Positions 1 through 7,840 of a DNA stretch of 35,141 bases are shown here, piece after piece. The translations under genes were made by a program, and so were the position numbers. The DNA comes from Burkholderiaceae bacterium (lineage in GTDB: Bacteria; Pseudomonadota; Gammaproteobacteria; Burkholderiales; Burkholderiaceae_C): assembly GCA_016936875.1 (NCBI GenBank), contig JAFGXB010000134.1, positions 1 through 35,141 of the forward strand. Direction: 5' to 3'. The stretch's first letter is position 1; every line of letters begins with the position of its first letter. The notes under the pieces were generated by a model. That model was not told where the DNA came from. It did not search any database and saw only the letters and a list, made by a program, of their open reading frames with translations.

Positions 1-276
1 GAACCCGCACTGGCGCTCACCGGGCACCGGCCCAGCGCGGATGGTTTGCGCGACATCCGTCATATCGTCGCGCAAGCCGGCAATTTTTTGCGCGACACGG
101 GCTGGCTGCTGCTGGAGCATGGTTTCGACCAGGCGGGCGCCGTGCGCGCCCTGCTGCAGGCGCACGGCTGGCGCGACGTGTTCAATGCGCGAGACCTGGC
201 CGGAATCGAGCGTGTCAGCGGAGGGCGTTGTCCCCTCCCGCAGCAAATGCAAAGCCCCCCTTATAAAATGACTTGA
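1..276 (+). CDS. prmC: Peptide chain release factor N(5)-glutamine methyltransferase PrmC/HemK, C-terminal part (truncated by window start)
   Basis: Frame 1 open from base 1: EPALALTGHRPSADGLRDIRHIVAQAGNFLRDTGWLLLEHGFDQAGAVRALL..., typical PrmC C-terminus; followed by grxD as is common in Burkholderiales. Confidence 0.85.
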   Translation, partial: EPALALTGHRPSADGLRDIRHIVAQAGNFLRDTGWLLLEHGFDQAGAVRALLQAHGWRDVFNARDLAGIERVSGGRCPLPQQMQSPPYKMT

Positions 277-301
277 TCGACATCAAACAGGAAACGCAAC
301 C

Positions 302-619
302 ATGTCCAGCGTGCAGGAACAGATTGATCAAATCGTCAAGAACAACGACGTCGTGCTGTTCATGAAGGGGTCTCCGCAGTTTCCCATGTGCGGGTTTTCG
401 GGCCGTGCGGTGCAATTACTCAAGTCTTGCGGCGTCAGCCAGATCAAGGCGGTTGACGTGCTGCAGGACGAGGGCATTCGCCAAGGCATCAAGGAATACG
501 CCAACTGGCCGACCATCCCGCAGCTCTACGTCAAAGGCGAGTTCGTCGGTGGCTCGGACATCATGACCGAGATGGCGCAGAGCGGCGAGCTGCAGACACT
601 GCTGGCCAGCCTCAAGTAA
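302..619 (+). CDS. grxD: Monothiol glutaredoxin Grx4/GrxD family
   Basis: 105 aa with CGFS active site (FPMCGFSGRAVQ) and WPTIPQLYVKGEFVGGSDI signature. Confidence 0.95.
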   Translation: MSSVQEQIDQIVKNNDVVLFMKGSPQFPMCGFSGRAVQLLKSCGVSQIKAVDVLQDEGIRQGIKEYANWPTIPQLYVKGEFVGGSDIMTEMAQSGELQTLLASLK

Positions 620-637
620 ACCCACCCGGCCGCGCGC

Positions 638-1237
638 TTGAATTCCCCCGCTGCCACCAACGCCCGGCCCCGGCTCATCGTCGCGCTGACCGGCGCCACA
701 GGCATTGTTTACGGCGTGCGGCTGCTGCAACACCTGCGCCGACTGGGTACGGTGGAAACGCATCTGCTCATTTCCGCCGCCGGCATCCTCAACCTGAAGG
801 TGGAAATGGATCTCGACCGCAAGTCGGTCGAAGCGCTTGCCGATGTCACCCACCCGGTAGGCGATATTGGCGCAAACCTTGCCAGCGGGTCGTTCTCCAC
901 GCTGGGCATGGTGGTGGCGCCGTGCTCCATGCGCACGCTGGCCTCCATCGCCCACGGGTTTTGCGACAACCTCATCACCCGCGCGGCAGACGTTTGCCTG
1001 AAGGAACGGCGCAAACTGGTTTTACTGCCGCGTGAAGCACCACTCAACCTCGCGCATCTGCGCAATATGACCGCGGTGACGGAAATGGGCGGCATCATCT
1101 TCCCGCCGCTACCCGCGTTTTATCTGCGTCCCAGCAGCATTGAGGCCATGGTCGATGCCAGTCTGGCCCGCGTGCTCGACCAGTTCGGCATCGGCCATGA
1201 TCTTGGCGTGGAATGGGCGGGGATCAAATCAACGTAA
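638..1237 (+). CDS. ubiX: Flavin prenyltransferase UbiX (TTG start)
   Basis: 199 aa; LTGATGIVYGVRLL, CSMRTLASIAHGFCDNLITRAADVCLKERRKLVLLPREAPL motifs of UbiX/Pad1. Confidence 0.92.
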   Translation: MNSPAATNARPRLIVALTGATGIVYGVRLLQHLRRLGTVETHLLISAAGILNLKVEMDLDRKSVEALADVTHPVGDIGANLASGSFSTLGMVVAPCSMRTLASIAHGFCDNLITRAADVCLKERRKLVLLPREAPLNLAHLRNMTAVTEMGGIIFPPLPAFYLRPSSIEAMVDASLARVLDQFGIGHDLGVEWAGIKST

Positions 1238-1326
1238 ATTCAGCATGGCGGCATGGCGGTTTGTCCAATGTCATTGTGAGCTCATGTAACTCGGGCCTAT
1301 AAAGACAGATTCATCAGGAGTCTGCC

Positions 1327-2508
1327 ATGAACAAGCCTTCCGCCGCGCGCACAACCAGCCCGCACCCTGCAGCAAAAAAAGTTGCCGCCAAGCCCCCTGC
1401 TCGGCGACGCACCGTGGCGCATGACAAGGTCGCCCAAGGGGATATCCCCCCACATCTCACCCAGTCCGGTGTGCGCGACTTTGTTCTTGAACAATCGCAG
1501 GAGGCTGCCCAGCTCGCCGAGCTGTCCGCGCTGGACTCCATCCTCAAAAGCGCCACCGCGGAAGGGGACGCCAATGCGGGCGTTCAGGCCATCCTCGAAG
1601 GCGACGCCCCGGACGATGCCCAAGCCATGCGCGCCGCTTTAGGCTTGCCCGCAACCGAGGCCGTGCCGCACCACACCAGTGACGAACTGGCGCCAGACTG
1701 GCGCAAGGGCGGCTATCCGTACAAATTCAAAATGCTGCGCCGCGACTACGAGCGCGAAAAATTTGTCTTGCAGACGGAATTGCTCAAACTGCAGGCGTGG
1801 GTCAAGGAGACTCAGCAGCGGGTGGTCATCCTGTTCGAGGGCCGCGACGCCGCGGGCAAGGGCGGCACCATCAAACGGGTGATGGAGCACCTCAACCCGC
1901 GTGGCGCGCGTGTGGTGGCGCTGGAAAAACCCAGTGAGGTCGAACGTGGGCAGTGGTACTTCCAGCGCTATGTGCAGCATCTGCCCACAGCAGGAGAGAT
2001 CGTGCTGTTCGACCGCAGTTGGTACAACCGTGCCGGAGTCGAGCGGGTGATGGGCTTTTGCACGCCGGCGGAATACACCGAGTTCCTGCGACAGGCGCCC
2101 GAATTCGAGCGCAACCTGGTGCGCAGCGGCATTCATCTCATCAAGTTCTGGTTTTCGGTCAGCCAGGAAGAGCAGCGGCGGCGCTTCAAGGAGCGCCAGG
2201 TGCATCCGCTCAAACAGTGGAAACTCTCCCCGATCGACATGGCCTCACTCGACAAATGGGACGACTACACCCGCGCCAAAGAGGCCATGTTCTTTCACAC
2301 CGACACCGCAGATTCCCCCTGGACGGTGGTGAAATCCAACGACAAGAAACGCGCACGCCTCAATGCCATGCGCTACCTGCTGCATTCCATGCCCTACACC
2401 GGCAAGGACGTGGCGCGCATCGGTGAAGTGGACAACCTGATCGTGGGCCGCGCCAACTTCATCCACGAACGCGGCGAGCACGATTTGAGCAAGGGCGAAT
2501 ACGTCTGA
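1327..2508 (+). CDS. ppk2: Polyphosphate kinase 2 family protein with a basic, disordered-looking N-terminal extension
   Basis: FEGRDAAGKGGTIKR Walker A, FDRSWYNRAGVERVMGFC, KFWFSVSQEEQRRRFKER motifs of PPK2. Confidence 0.93.
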   Translation: MNKPSAARTTSPHPAAKKVAAKPPARRRTVAHDKVAQGDIPPHLTQSGVRDFVLEQSQEAAQLAELSALDSILKSATAEGDANAGVQAILEGDAPDDAQAMRAALGLPATEAVPHHTSDELAPDWRKGGYPYKFKMLRRDYEREKFVLQTELLKLQAWVKETQQRVVILFEGRDAAGKGGTIKRVMEHLNPRGARVVALEKPSEVERGQWYFQRYVQHLPTAGEIVLFDRSWYNRAGVERVMGFCTPAEYTEFLRQAPEFERNLVRSGIHLIKFWFSVSQEEQRRRFKERQVHPLKQWKLSPIDMASLDKWDDYTRAKEAMFFHTDTADSPWTVVKSNDKKRARLNAMRYLLHSMPYTGKDVARIGEVDNLIVGRANFIHERGEHDLSKGEYV

Positions 2509-2521
2509 CGCCCGCCTGCCC

Positions 2522-3052
2522 CTATGGCTCCCAAGGAAACGCAGGGCCGGCCCAAGTGTCCTTGACCCCCACGGGGGGCGGATCGGCAAGCCGACCCTGG
2601 GGGCGCTCAGGAGAACGAAAGCGCGCCGTGAATGCGCTTTGCAGCGCGGCGTCCAGTGCGGGCAGCCGCGCGCGCAGTTCGCTCAATTGTGGTGCCTCCG
2701 CGCTGCGCTGCGGCGCCGACCAGGCGGACTGCGGCCAGTACGCATCCCAGCGCCAGCGGGCGATCACATGCCAGTGCAGATGCGGCACGACATTGCCCAG
2801 GCTGGCGAGGTTGATCTTTTCGGGCTGCAACTGGGCGCGCATGGTCTGCTCGGTCAGCGCCACGGCATCCATGCAGCTCAGCCGCTGCAAGGCGCTCAGG
2901 TCGCTGAACTCGGCCACATGCCCGGCCCAGACCACACGGTAAAACGCGGGCAGCAAGGCGTCCTCGGCGCGGATCAGCCGAAAGTCTGCGCCGCGCCAGA
3001 CCACGACGCCGCCGTCCGTCTGGCAAAGTGGGCAAGCCATTTGACTTGACAT
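2522..3052 (-). CDS. HIT family protein
   Basis: MSSQMACPLCQTDGG...; HLHWHVIARW matches the HIT HxHxH-type motif. Start chosen at MSSQM; the longer ORF to 3493 overlaps the anti-sigma gene. Confidence 0.85.
   Translation of the reverse strand: MSSQMACPLCQTDGGVVVWRGADFRLIRAEDALLPAFYRVVWAGHVAEFSDLSALQRLSCMDAVALTEQTMRAQLQPEKINLASLGNVVPHLHWHVIARWRWDAYWPQSAWSAPQRSAEAPQLSELRARLPALDAALQSAFTARFRSPERPQGRLADPPPVGVKDTWAGPAFPWEP
2536..2610. repeat. Dispersed GC-rich repeat, copy 1
   Basis: gaaacgcagggccggcccaagtgtccttgacccccacggggggcggatcggcaagccgaccctgggggcgctcag; closely matches 35062-35141. Confidence 0.75.
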
Positions 3053-3057
3053 GTCGC

Positions 3058-3780
3058 TCACGCCCGCTGCGCCGTGCCCACCATGATCACCGGGCCTGTC
3101 GGCAAGCCGGTGGGCGAGCCACCTTGCGGTTCCACGCTCACGGCAAACGCCTTGGCCTGCGCCAGATGCGCCAGCGCTGCAGCGGGAATGGCGTACCGCG
3201 TCTGCCCTGCGACGACCACCCCGAGCGACACCGGCGCGCCCTGCGCGGGCAGCAGCCAGAGCTGATAACTCTTGCCGCTGGGTGCCGACATGGCGCCCAC
3301 CGCAGTCAGGGTGAGGGCGCCGTTGTGCACCGTCACCACGGCAGACTGCCCGCCTTTGCCGTGCATCAATGCAGCCATCTGCACCGAGGCGATGGCACTG
3401 CCAGGCGGATTCGGGCGTTGCACCAGAAGCACCACGGAGAACACCACAGCCGCCACCGCCACACCGCCAAGCAGCAGGGAAAGACGTCGCCATACCCGCG
3501 CGCCCCAGCCCGTCTCAGGCGGCACGGCGCGGCGCGGCGCATCAATCCGCGCGGCGATGCCTTGCCAAATGGCGTCAGCAGGCTGGCCGTATTCCGGTCT
3601 GCGGAGCAATGCGGCATCCAGCTGTTCGCGCCAGTGCTGCACCGCGCTGGCAAACGCCGGGCTCTGTTCCAGCAAACGCTGCGCACGGCGCTGCGCGGCC
3701 GGGCTGAGGCCACCAGTGAGCCAGTCAGCGGCCAGACGGTCGAGCAGATCGGCGTTACGGTAGCGCGCTGGCAGGCTCAT
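3058..3780 (-). CDS. Anti-sigma factor (RskA/anti-sigma-K family)
   Basis: MSLPARYRNADLLDRLAADWLTGGLSPAAQRRAQ..., one TM (LSLLLGGVAVAAVVFSVVLLV), C-terminal ...APSGKSYQLWLLPAQGAPVSLGVV...; ATGA overlap with the ECF sigma stop codon. Confidence 0.85.
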   Translation of the reverse strand: MSLPARYRNADLLDRLAADWLTGGLSPAAQRRAQRLLEQSPAFASAVQHWREQLDAALLRRPEYGQPADAIWQGIAARIDAPRRAVPPETGWGARVWRRLSLLLGGVAVAAVVFSVVLLVQRPNPPGSAIASVQMAALMHGKGGQSAVVTVHNGALTLTAVGAMSAPSGKSYQLWLLPAQGAPVSLGVVVAGQTRYAIPAAALAHLAQAKAFAVSVEPQGGSPTGLPTGPVIMVGTAQRA

Positions 3781-4340
3781 CGTGCGCCCTCGCCGAGGCA
3801 ATCGCGCAGCAGCAACACGGCGCGACGAATCAATGTCTTGACCGTACCCAGCGGCAGGGCACGCTCACGCGCCACCTCGGCATGGGTTTGCCCCAGCACA
3901 TAGGCCGCCGCGAGTACGTCACGCTGGCGGGGTGGCAACTGGCCCAGACAGTCCTCCATGTGTTGCCCCTGGAAGCCGGCTTCGAGCAGGGCTTCAGGCG
4001 TGCGGTGATCCGCAATTTCTGGCGGATTGTCATCCGCGTCAAGCTGCATGGGAACCAAAAACTGTGCCTCGCGTTTACTGGCACGCAGCCGGTCGAGGCA
4101 GGTATTGCGTACCAGGGCGGACAGCCACGCTTCGGGGCTGCCCAGATGCGGCCGGTAACTCGCCGCCTGGCCCCAGATTTTCACGTAGGCATCCTGCATG
4201 GCTTCTTCCGCCGCTGAGGTGTCGCGCAGCAGACGCAGGCAAATCGCCCAGGCCCGGCTCCGTGTGGCCGCATACAACTGGCTGAACGCATCGCGATCAG
4301 CCAGCGCGGTGTAGGCCAGCAAGGACTGCAAATCGGGCAT
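3777..4340 (-). CDS. ECF RNA polymerase sigma-70 factor
   Basis: 187 aa with sigma2 (AEEAMQDAYVKIW) and sigma4 (LPPRQRDVLAAAYVLGQTHAEVARERALPLGTVKTLIRRA) regions. Confidence 0.93.
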   Translation of the reverse strand: MPDLQSLLAYTALADRDAFSQLYAATRSRAWAICLRLLRDTSAAEEAMQDAYVKIWGQAASYRPHLGSPEAWLSALVRNTCLDRLRASKREAQFLVPMQLDADDNPPEIADHRTPEALLEAGFQGQHMEDCLGQLPPRQRDVLAAAYVLGQTHAEVARERALPLGTVKTLIRRAVLLLRDCLGEGAR

Positions 4341-4469
4341 GTGCTCTGGGGCGTGTGAGTGTTTGTCTCCTGTCGCGCAGCCGCACCGCAGCTTGCGAAT
4401 TTACAGGAGGACGCGCGGCGCATGTTACCGAGAATGCTGCGCATCCGCCGCGCGTGCAAGCCCTGTCGA

Positions 4470-5072
4470 TCAGGCGATAAACGCGGCTGGCACCGGGTCT
4501 TTGCCCAACGCGTTGCGCAAAATGGCCCAGTGCATGGTTTCGTCGCCCATGATGCTGGCCGCCGCCTTGGCCAGGTCTTTGTTATGAAACTGCGGCACCG
4601 CACCCAGATAGGCGCTGGCCGCGCCCTTTTCCAGACCGGCGGCGAACTCCAGCACATCGGCCTGCGATTTGAGCGACGCGGTGGGAAAGCCATAGTCCGC
4701 CGGTTTCTTCGCCATGACCGGCGTGCCGCCGAGTTTGCTGATGGTGGACGACAACACCTCGGCATGCGCCTTGTGCTGGCCCTGGAATTTCACGGCAACC
4801 GCCAGCACGGGCTTTTCCAGCAGCCCGGACTCCGCGCCCACCTGATAGGCGGCGATGGCCTGGTATTCCAGCCCCAGCGCGGTGTTGAGTATGGCGATGT
4901 CGTCGGAGGTCGATGCGGACATCGTCCCGGCCCAGCTCGTCACCGGCGCCAGGGCGCTGGACGCCGCGAGGCCTGCGGCGAACAGTCCGCCGACGCGGAA
5001 AAACTGCCGACGATCGGCGCCTTGCGCGTCTGCGCCCTGGGGGTTTGAAGCGGTGTCTTGTGTGCGTTGCAT
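4470..5072 (-). CDS. Tat-exported ferritin-like domain protein
   Basis: MQRTQDTASN...DRRQFFRVGGLFAAGLAASSALA (Tat-like RRQFF motif) followed by ferritin-like helices (ALGLEYQAIAAYQ, QGQHKAHAEVL, IMGDETMHWAIL). Start supported by an upstream RBS-like CAGGAG. Confidence 0.8.
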   Translation of the reverse strand: MQRTQDTASNPQGADAQGADRRQFFRVGGLFAAGLAASSALAPVTSWAGTMSASTSDDIAILNTALGLEYQAIAAYQVGAESGLLEKPVLAVAVKFQGQHKAHAEVLSSTISKLGGTPVMAKKPADYGFPTASLKSQADVLEFAAGLEKGAASAYLGAVPQFHNKDLAKAAASIMGDETMHWAILRNALGKDPVPAAFIA

Positions 5073-5275
5073 GATGCATTCTCCTGGGGGATCAAAGCGG
5101 ATCACAGCGCGCCCAACGCGGCTGTTGCAGGAATTACGCCGCGCCGCGGCAATTGGATTCAAGCCAGGATGCGAGTCACCGCATTCCTTTATCCCAGATC
5201 AAAAGATTGCAATTCCGGCATATCGGATTTCAGAGTTTTTGCGTCTTGTCACATTTGAAACAAGCTGTGTCCGTG

Positions 5276-7078
5276 ATGATGCGCGCCTCGACCAAATTGT
5301 TTCGCACACCGCCTGGAGTGTCCGTCATGCCGTTTTCCCGCCGTTTCGCGCCCACCGCCCGCGCCCGCATTGCCTACTGGCTTCGCCTGGTCTCGGTGTG
5401 CGCCGTCGCCATCAGCGCCCCGCCCGTTTTGGCCAATCCGTCGTCGGCGCCGATGTCGGCGCAAGCCGAGGTGGACATTCACTCGCCCTACCGCGTGGTG
5501 CCCAAAATGCCCACCGGGTCAAAAGCCACCGCGGATCACAGCAAGTTCAAGGAACTGCAGGGCCCGTTCAAAAGCGGCCCGGAAGTCACCGCGGCCTGCC
5601 TGAGCTGCCACACCGAGGCGGCCAAGCAGATCAAGGGCACCATTCACTGGAAGTGGGAAGAGGTGGAGCAGGACTCCAAGCGCATCGTCGGCAAGAACAA
5701 GGTGATGAACAACTTCTGCGTGTCCACACCGAGCAACCAGCAGTTCTGCACCGGCTGCCATGTGGGTTATGGCGATGCGAAGTCTGGGGAATTCGTCTCA
5801 TTCAGCAAGCGCCCGGACACCGATGTGGACTGTCTGGTCTGCCATGACCAGACCGGTAAATACACCAAGGCGCCCTATCAGTCAGGCAACCCGCCGACCA
5901 CCCGCATTGAAATGCCGCCAGGATCGGGCAAGTTCATCGAGCCGATTGATCTCGCCGTGATCGCCCAGCATGTGGGCGAACCCTCGCGCGCCAACTGCGG
6001 CACATGCCACTTCAACGGCGGCGGCGGCGACGGGGTGAAGCATGGCGACCTCGACAGCTCGCTGATCAATCCGCCCAAATCCGTCGACGTGCATATGGCC
6101 AAGGACGGCCTGAACTTCCAGTGCCAGACCTGTCACGCCACCGGCGGACATGAGGTGAGCGGCAGCCACTACAAGCTCGACGCCAAGCATGAAGGCGGCC
6201 AGTATGTGCGCGGCAGTCAACACAATATGGGCAGCGCCGCAAGCTGCCAGTCCTGCCACGGCGACACGCCGCACAAGGGCAGTCTGGCGCAGGATCTGAA
6301 CATGCACACCCGCAACATCGCCTGCCAGACCTGCCACATCCCCGAATTCGCGCGCGGCGGCGTGCCGACCAAGATGGAGTGGGACTATTCCAAGGCCGGT
6401 CAGCGCGGCCCGGACGGCAAGCCGCTGGTCCTCAAGGATGAACATGGCCATCCCACTTATCTGGGCATCAAGGGCCAGTTCAAGCTGGGCGAAGACGTGG
6501 TGCCCGACTACACCTGGTTCAACGGCGCGGTGAAGTGGATGAATATTGGCGAGAACGCCGTGCCGAACAAGGACGGAGTGATCGCCATCAACGAGTATGG
6601 CGGCAGCCCGACCGATGGCAAGTCACGCATCTGGCCGGTGAAAACCATGAAAGGCACACAGCCTTACGACCCGGAACTGCACCGCCTGCTCGCCATCCAC
6701 AACGCGGGCTTCGACGATGCGGCTTACTGGCACACCATGGACTGGCAAAAATCCATCGCCGCCGGCATGAAGGAGGCCGGTTTGCAATGGTCGGGCAAGT
6801 ATGAATTCGTCAAGACCACCACCACCTGGCCAATCACCCATATGGTCGCGCCAAAAGACAAGGCGCTGAGCTGCGCGCAGTGCCACACCAACAACGGTCG
6901 GCTGGAGAAGATCGACGGCATCTACATCCCGGGACGCAGCAAGGATCACCAGACCTGGATCGAAACCATCGGCCTGGGCATCGCCGGTCTGAGTCTGGCC
7001 GGGGTCATGGTGCATGGCGGCATCCGCAGTGTCATGTGGCTGCGCCGCCGCAACAAACCCGGCAGCAAGAGCCACTGA
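5276..7078 (+). CDS. Octaheme c-type cytochrome, tetrathionate reductase (OTR) family, C-terminally membrane anchored
   Basis: Eight CXXCH motifs (CLSCH, CTGCH, CLVCH, CGTCH, CQTCH, CQSCH, CQTCH, CAQCH), N-terminal signal region and C-terminal TM (IGLGIAGLSLAGVMVHGG). Start uncertain (ATG at about 5276 or 5329; ORF open from 5153). Confidence 0.88.
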   Translation: MMRASTKLFRTPPGVSVMPFSRRFAPTARARIAYWLRLVSVCAVAISAPPVLANPSSAPMSAQAEVDIHSPYRVVPKMPTGSKATADHSKFKELQGPFKSGPEVTAACLSCHTEAAKQIKGTIHWKWEEVEQDSKRIVGKNKVMNNFCVSTPSNQQFCTGCHVGYGDAKSGEFVSFSKRPDTDVDCLVCHDQTGKYTKAPYQSGNPPTTRIEMPPGSGKFIEPIDLAVIAQHVGEPSRANCGTCHFNGGGGDGVKHGDLDSSLINPPKSVDVHMAKDGLNFQCQTCHATGGHEVSGSHYKLDAKHEGGQYVRGSQHNMGSAASCQSCHGDTPHKGSLAQDLNMHTRNIACQTCHIPEFARGGVPTKMEWDYSKAGQRGPDGKPLVLKDEHGHPTYLGIKGQFKLGEDVVPDYTWFNGAVKWMNIGENAVPNKDGVIAINEYGGSPTDGKSRIWPVKTMKGTQPYDPELHRLLAIHNAGFDDAAYWHTMDWQKSIAAGMKEAGLQWSGKYEFVKTTTTWPITHMVAPKDKALSCAQCHTNNGRLEKIDGIYIPGRSKDHQTWIETIGLGIAGLSLAGVMVHGGIRSVMWLRRRNKPGSKSH

Positions 7079-7114
7079 TCCGCCCCGCATCGCAGGCACT
7101 TCGAGGAATTCGTC

Positions 7115-7780
7115 ATGTCACACAAAAAACACGTCATTCTGTTCAAGCGTTTCGAGCGCTTCTGGCACTGGAGCCAGGCCGGACTCATCATCCTGCTGAT
7201 GCTCTCTGGCTTTCGCATCCACGGCCTGTATGACCTCGGCGTGCAGTTCCAGACCGCGCTGCGCGTCCATACGGTGGCGGCCTGGACACTGGTGGTGCTG
7301 TGGGTCTTCGCCATCTTCTGGCACTTCACCACGGGGGAATGGAAGCAGTACATCCCGACCTTCGACAAGATTTTTCTGGTTGCCCGGCATTACGCCTGGG
7401 GCATGTTCCGCGGTGAAGAACACCCCTATCAGCAAAGCGTTGCGCGCAAACACAATCCGCTGCAACGTCTGGCCTATCTGTGGGTCAAGCTGATGATCAA
7501 CCCCATCATCTGGATCAGCGGCATCTGGCTGCTGTTCTTTGCCGACTGGGGCGCCTGGCCCGTCTGGCAGCAATGGGGCATCAGCCTGCAGACTGTGGCC
7601 TGGGCGCACACCATTGGCGCCTACATGATGCTGATCTTTTTCATCATCCACGTCTATCTCACCACCACCGGCCACACCCCGATGGCGCACATCAAGGCCA
7701 TGATCCGCGGCTATGAGGACGAACCTGTGCACCACCATCCGCGCACCAAGGCGGCGCAGAAATCGGCAGAAAACGCCTGA
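7115..7780 (+). CDS. Cytochrome b/b561-type membrane subunit
   Basis: KRFERFWHWSQAGLIILLMLSGFRIHG..., His-containing TM helices (LRVHTVAAWTLVVLWVFAIFWHF, WAHTIGAYMMLIFFIIHVYL), 36 bp downstream of the octaheme cytochrome. Confidence 0.88.
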   Translation: MSHKKHVILFKRFERFWHWSQAGLIILLMLSGFRIHGLYDLGVQFQTALRVHTVAAWTLVVLWVFAIFWHFTTGEWKQYIPTFDKIFLVARHYAWGMFRGEEHPYQQSVARKHNPLQRLAYLWVKLMINPIIWISGIWLLFFADWGAWPVWQQWGISLQTVAWAHTIGAYMMLIFFIIHVYLTTTGHTPMAHIKAMIRGYEDEPVHHHPRTKAAQKSAENA

Positions 7781-7801
7781 CTTCGGTTTCGGCGAAGCTC
7801 T

Positions 7802-7838
7802 GCGGCCGGACGCTGGCTATTCGCCCGCGCCCGGCCGC
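7802..7838. terminator. Possible hairpin between convergent genes
   Basis: gcggccggacg ... cgcccggccgc inverted repeat (11 bp, one mismatch) between convergent stop codons; no clear T-run. Confidence 0.3.
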
Positions 7839-7840
7839 CT

